A DNA stretch of 64,000 bases. Source: Pelagibius sp028280305. GTDB lineage: Bacteria; Pseudomonadota; Alphaproteobacteria; Kiloniellales; Kiloniellaceae. A model generated the notes under the pieces. That model had not been told where the DNA came from. It searched no databases and was given only the letters and a program-made list of their open reading frames with translations. Below are positions 60,435-64,000 of the stretch, piece after piece. The translations under genes were made by a program, and so were the position numbers. Position 1 is the stretch's first letter. Every line of letters begins with the position of its first letter. The stretch is from the NCBI RefSeq assembly GCF_965233615.1, contig NZ_OZ247495.1. One strand, given 5' to 3'.

Positions 60435-61208
60435 CTACAGCGCCGCCGACTGAGCGCCGTCGACGACCAGAACCGATCCGCTGATATACCGCGAGGCGTC
60501 GGAGGCCAAAAGCAGCAAAGGACCATCCAGATCCTCCGGTTGCCCGAACCGCCTTAGGGGTATCGACTTGCGCAGTTTATCGCCGGCCGGGCCGGCCAGG
60601 AAATCCGCGTTGATCTCGGTTTCGATGTAGCCCGGCGCCAGAGCGTTGACCCTGATGCCGTGACGGGCCCATTCGACGGCCAGCGCGCGGGTCAGATTCA
60701 CGAGGCCGCCCTTGGAGGCACAGTAGGCAGGTATCTGCTGGCTGCCGGCCAAGCCCAAGACCGAGGCGATATTGATAATCGAACCGCCATGACCCAGATG
60801 CGCCATGCGGCGGCCAACTTCCTGGGCAACCAGCCAAGCACCCTTTAGATTGGTGTCCATGACACGGTCCCAACCCTCTTCGGTAACCTCGAAAGCCGGC
60901 GCGGTTTCAGCGACACCGGCATTGTTGATCAGAATCGAAAGCGGGCCAAGTTCGGTTTCTGCGACCGAAACGCACTCCGTGACAGAGCCCTGATCCGTCA
61001 CGTCGAGGCAGAGAGGAATGGCACGGCCGTCCCGCGCCTCAATCTGCTTCTCAAGTTCCACCAGGGGCTCGAGGCGTCGCGCTGCTACAGCCACCTTCGC
61101 CCCTGCCTTGGCCAGTAGCAGGGCAGCATGGCGGCCGAGGCCGCTGGACGCCCCGGTGACCAGCGCCGCTTTGCCGGTAAGGTCGAAGGCGTTCGATGCC
61201 TGGGTCAC
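60435..61208 (-). CDS. Short-chain dehydrogenase/reductase (LvaD-like candidate)
   Basis: The 257-residue product has TGASSGLGRHAALLLAKAG, LINNAGVAE, the serine in INIASVLG and the active-site IPAYCASKGGLVNLTRALA (YxxxK). Classical SDRs of this size reduce ketones with NAD(P)H. In the levulinate pathway the SDR reduces the 4-keto group of levulinyl-CoA; in this operon that is the natural role. Its start overlaps the end of the ligase gene by 4 nt, showing co-transcription. Confidence 0.9.
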   Translation of the reverse strand: MTQASNAFDLTGKAALVTGASSGLGRHAALLLAKAGAKVAVAARRLEPLVELEKQIEARDGRAIPLCLDVTDQGSVTECVSVAETELGPLSILINNAGVAETAPAFEVTEEGWDRVMDTNLKGAWLVAQEVGRRMAHLGHGGSIINIASVLGLAGSQQIPAYCASKGGLVNLTRALAVEWARHGIRVNALAPGYIETEINADFLAGPAGDKLRKSIPLRRFGQPEDLDGPLLLLASDASRYISGSVLVVDGAQSAAL

Positions 61209-62869
61209 AGCGCCTGGGCGCGTTCGCGAAGAACGAACTTCTGAATCTTGCCGGTGGAGGTCTTCGGCAGCGGCCCAAAGACGACCGTCCGCGGCACCTT
61301 GAAGCCCGCCAGCATCTCACGGCAAAAGGTCACGATCTCCTCGCTTTCCGCTTCCATGCCTTCCCGCAGGGTGACAAAAGCGCAGGGATGCTCGCCCCAC
61401 TTCTCATCGGGGCGCGCCACCACGGCGGCTTCCAACACTTTCGGGTGTCGATAGAGCGCCTCCTCCACCTCCAGGCTGGAGATGTTCTCGCCGCCGGAGA
61501 TGATGACATCCTTGGAGCGGTCTTTCACCTCGATATAACCGTCCGGGTGGATCACCGCGAGGTCCCCGGTATGAAACCAACCACCGGCGAAGGCCTGCTC
61601 GGTGGCGCTGGGGTTCTTCAGATACCCTTTCATGACGGTGTTGCCCCGCAGCATGATCTCACCCAGGGTCGTTCCGTCCCAAGGCACGGGTGCCATGGTA
61701 TCCGGCTGCATCACCGTCGCCCCTTCCAGGGTCAGGTAATTGACACCCTGACGCGCCATCTTGGCGGAGCGGCTCCGCATATCCAGTTCCGCCCAATCGT
61801 CCTGCCAAGCGCAGACCGTGGCCGGCCCATAACACTCCGTCAGGCCATAGAGGTGGGTGACGCGAAAACCCTGTGCCTCCATTGCTTCGATCACCGCGCT
61901 CGGCGGTGCCGCCCCGCCCGTAGCGCATTCCACGGTCTGATCGAAGGTCACCTTGGCACTGTCCGGCGCATTGGCGAGCAGGGTCAAAACGATGGGCGCA
62001 CCGCACATATGGGTGACCCCCTCATCGCGGATCAGCGGATAGATCACCGCCGGATCGACCTTGCGCAGGCAGACATGGGTCGCACAGGCCGCCGTCACGC
62101 CCCAGGTAAAGGTCCAGCCGTCACAGTGAAACATCGGCAGGGTCCAGAGGTAGACCGAGTCGCGCCCCAGTCCGAAAGTGATCATGTTGCCGATCGCATT
62201 CAGATAGGCGCCGCGATGGTGATAGACCACGCCTTTCGGGTTGCCCGTGGTACCGGAAGTGTAAAGCAGGGAGATCGACTGCCATTCGTCCGCAGGATCC
62301 TGAAAGCTCTCCCCCGGATCGCCTTCGGCCAGCAGCGCCTCATAGTCGAGACCGCCCAGCAGTTCCCCGCCCTCGGCCATCGGATCGTCGATGTCCACCA
62401 CCAGGGGCGTTCGCTCGCAAAGCGCCAGGGCCTCTTTCACGACCGGCGAAAACTCGCGGTCCGTCAACAGGACCTTTGCCTCGCCGTGGTCGAGGATGAA
62501 AGCAATGGTCCGCGCATCCAGACGGGTGTTGAGCGAATTCAGGACACCCCCCATCATCGGCACGCCGTAGTGGGCTTCCAGCATCGGCGGCGTGTTGGCG
62601 GCCATGATGGCAATGCAGTCGCCCTGTTCGAACCCGCGCTTTCTCAGTGCCGAGCCCAGCCGTACGGAGCGCTCGCAGAATTCCTTGTAGGTGAATCGCT
62701 GATCGCCGTGAATCACGGCCACCTTGTCGGGATAGACCGCGGCCGCCCGGCGCAGAAAAGTGACCGGCGTCAGCGGTGCCGTGTTGGCATTGTTGCGCGC
62801 CAGTCCGGTGTCGAAGACCCCGGGCTGCCCGGCCCTGCCGGTTGCCCCATCGGCCGACCCATCAGCCAT
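61205..62869 (-). CDS. Acyl-CoA synthetase (AMP-forming; LvaE-like candidate)
   Basis: The 554-residue product has the AMP-binding loop LLYTSGTTGNPKGVVYHHRG, the adenylate motif near YGLTECYGPATVC, and the C-terminal IKVKDR-type region in GYIEVKDRSKDVIISGGENI and the catalytic lysine in PKTSTGKIQKFVLRERA. It activates a carboxylic acid as its CoA thioester. It resembles medium-chain ligases such as AlkK. As the first gene of the five-gene operon it probably activates the 4-oxo or 4-hydroxy acid that the other enzymes process. Confidence 0.92.
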   Translation of the reverse strand: MADGSADGATGRAGQPGVFDTGLARNNANTAPLTPVTFLRRAAAVYPDKVAVIHGDQRFTYKEFCERSVRLGSALRKRGFEQGDCIAIMAANTPPMLEAHYGVPMMGGVLNSLNTRLDARTIAFILDHGEAKVLLTDREFSPVVKEALALCERTPLVVDIDDPMAEGGELLGGLDYEALLAEGDPGESFQDPADEWQSISLLYTSGTTGNPKGVVYHHRGAYLNAIGNMITFGLGRDSVYLWTLPMFHCDGWTFTWGVTAACATHVCLRKVDPAVIYPLIRDEGVTHMCGAPIVLTLLANAPDSAKVTFDQTVECATGGAAPPSAVIEAMEAQGFRVTHLYGLTECYGPATVCAWQDDWAELDMRSRSAKMARQGVNYLTLEGATVMQPDTMAPVPWDGTTLGEIMLRGNTVMKGYLKNPSATEQAFAGGWFHTGDLAVIHPDGYIEVKDRSKDVIISGGENISSLEVEEALYRHPKVLEAAVVARPDEKWGEHPCAFVTLREGMEAESEEIVTFCREMLAGFKVPRTVVFGPLPKTSTGKIQKFVLRERAQAL

Positions 62870-63009
62870 ATGACCTCCCCATGCTCGCCCTTTTGCCCCA
62901 TCTTTGGCTTTGGCGCTTATCTCCTTTATGGTGGGTGCTTAGCTACCCTCCGGTCAAGCCCCCGGTCAACCGCCAAGGCACCGGAAAGCCCAGCGAAAAG
63001 GCAACGTTC

Positions 63010-63660
63010 ATGGTTCAGATTGACATCTTTTCCGACACCATCTGCCCCTGGTGCCTGATCGGCAAACGCCGCCTGGAAGCCGCTCTGGCCATGCGACCCG
63101 ATCTGGAGGTGCAGATCCGCTGGCGGACCTTTCAGTTGAACCCCAACATGCCGGCAGAGGGCATGGAGCGCAGCGCCTATCTTAACCTGAAGTTCGGCGG
63201 CGCCGAGAACGCGAAGATGATCTATGACCGTATCCGCGGCGCCGGCGCCGAAGATGGCATCGACTTCGCCTTTGAGGCTATAGGCCGCACCCCCAACACC
63301 TTGAAGTCCCATCGCCTGATCCGCTGGGCTGCCGATAAGGAAGCGCAGACCGAGCTGGTAGAGGCCCTGTTTCAGGCCTACTTCTTCCGCGGCGAGGACA
63401 TCGGCGACGACTCGGTTCTCCTGGCTGCCGCCAAAACCGCCGGGCTCAATGAGGCCGAGGCTGAAGCCTTCCTGAAAAGCGACGCCTTGTTGGCCGAGGC
63501 CAGCGAGGAAGACCGCCAGGCCCGCGCTCTCGGCATCGATGGCGTACCCTGCTTCATCTTCAACGGGCGTCACGCAGTGGCTGGCGCCCAACCGCCCAAG
63601 GCCCTGGCCGAGATGCTGGACATCGCCAAGCAGGAAATGGAAGCCCCCGCTGAAGCTTAA
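63010..63660 (+). CDS. DsbA-family oxidoreductase (FrnE-like)
   Basis: The 216-residue product has the thioredoxin-fold active site IFSDTICPWCLIGKRRLEAA (C12 and C15) and the cis-proline region IDGVPCFIFNGRHAVAGAQP. There is no signal peptide, so it is a cytoplasmic FrnE-type protein, related to 2-hydroxychromene-2-carboxylate isomerases. The ATG at 63010 has AAAAGG upstream; the long open frame from 62776 runs through the divergent promoter region. It is divergent from the ligase operon across 140 nt. Confidence 0.9.
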   Translation: MVQIDIFSDTICPWCLIGKRRLEAALAMRPDLEVQIRWRTFQLNPNMPAEGMERSAYLNLKFGGAENAKMIYDRIRGAGAEDGIDFAFEAIGRTPNTLKSHRLIRWAADKEAQTELVEALFQAYFFRGEDIGDDSVLLAAAKTAGLNEAEAEAFLKSDALLAEASEEDRQARALGIDGVPCFIFNGRHAVAGAQPPKALAEMLDIAKQEMEAPAEA

Positions 63661-63663
63661 GGA

Positions 63664-64000
63664 TCATTCGGAAAGCCCGAAATCCTCGAAGCGGTCGATG
63701 GCCGCCCGGTCGTAGCCCAGGCTGGCCGTCATCAACTGGCGCGTATAGGGATGGTTTGGCTGATGACTCTTGAGCAGGCCGACATCCATCGCCTCGACCA
63801 CCGCACCGTGGTTCATGACGGCCAATTCATCGCACATATGGGCGACCACGGAGAGGTCGTGGCTCACCAGGATGTAGGTCAGGCCGCGCTCCGCCTTTAG
63901 CCGCTGCAGCAGGTTCAGGACCTCCGCCTGGACCGAAACGTCCAGAGCGGAAGTCGGTTCATCGAGCAGCAGAATGCGGGGTTCCAGAATCAGCGCGCGG
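63664..64000 (-). CDS. Oligopeptide-type ABC transporter ATP-binding protein, C-terminal part
   Basis: The frame is open to the window end, so only the last ~112 residues are visible. They include the Walker B and D-loop (ILLLDEPTSALDVSVQAEVL), the switch histidine in YILVSHDLSVVAHMCDELAV, and the oligopeptide C-terminal motif NHPYTRQLM. This is the ATPase class of Opp/Dpp-type importers, in the cytoplasm. The rest of the transporter must lie beyond 64000. Confidence 0.9.
   Translation of the reverse strand, partial: RALILEPRILLLDEPTSALDVSVQAEVLNLLQRLKAERGLTYILVSHDLSVVAHMCDELAVMNHGAVVEAMDVGLLKSHQPNHPYTRQLMTASLGYDRAAIDRFEDFGLSE

Noticed and set aside
61196..63058. 620-codon open frame on the plus strand
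   Set aside because: It is antisense to the acyl-CoA synthetase gene, whose frame shows all family motifs. The plus-strand frame reads as His/Arg/Gly-rich sequence without any known domain, a normal effect of GC-rich codon use.

Overview
The window is GC-rich, densely coded bacterial DNA. The gene content (tripartite tricarboxylate and TRAP transporters with their catabolic genes, GcvA-type LysR and Lrp regulators, a DUF2783 module, PAS_5 and PilZ proteins) suggests a free-living alphaproteobacterium, plausibly of the Rhodospirillales/Kiloniellales type. That placement is inference. No rRNA, tRNA or CRISPR array was seen. Sulfotransferases in an exopolysaccharide locus would fit a marine or saline habitat.

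Layout. 1-627: C-terminal part of a D,D-carboxypeptidase. 824-4687: a tctCBA tricarboxylate-type transporter followed by an HpcH/HpaI aldolase. 4696-10016: small accessory genes, including two broken ones (a frameshifted DUF7002-like gene and a zinc alcohol dehydrogenase with an in-frame stop) and two adjacent 60-nt palindromes. 10033-15593: MFS exporter, gamma-glutamyltransferase, RraA-like protein, EamA transporter and LysR regulator. 15673-21424: an epimerase, then a TRAP operon with a flavin monooxygenase inserted between the binding protein and the permeases and a MarR gene at its end. 21431-28186: LysE exporter, a second TRAP system, and a metallo-hydrolase / flavin monooxygenase / DUF2783 module.

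28183-55679 is a 27-kb exopolysaccharide locus built from short operons on alternating strands. It carries a complete Wzx/Wzy-type set: initiating phosphoglycosyltransferase, eight further glycosyltransferases, flippase, polymerase/ligase, Wza-like export protein, Wzc-like kinase and outer-membrane barrel. It also holds three sulfotransferases, a TylF-type methyltransferase, a GH16 endoglycanase, GalE and a membrane class III adenylyl cyclase. Two members look like pseudoenzymes: a GalU homologue missing catalytic motifs and an alkaline-phosphatase-fold protein missing most metal ligands. A nearly identical 69-nt element lies upstream of two of its operons. The simplest reading is a sulfated exopolysaccharide under second-messenger control; PAS_5 and PilZ genes follow just downstream.

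57824-62869 (minus strand) is a five-gene operon encoding an acyl-CoA ligase, an SDR, an acyl-CoA dehydrogenase, an APH-type kinase and a DUF6285 protein. This matches the enzyme set of the Pseudomonas putida Lva pathway for levulinate / 4-hydroxyacid breakdown, in a different gene order. The window closes with a FrnE-like DsbA-family protein and the C-terminal end of an oligopeptide-type ABC ATPase.
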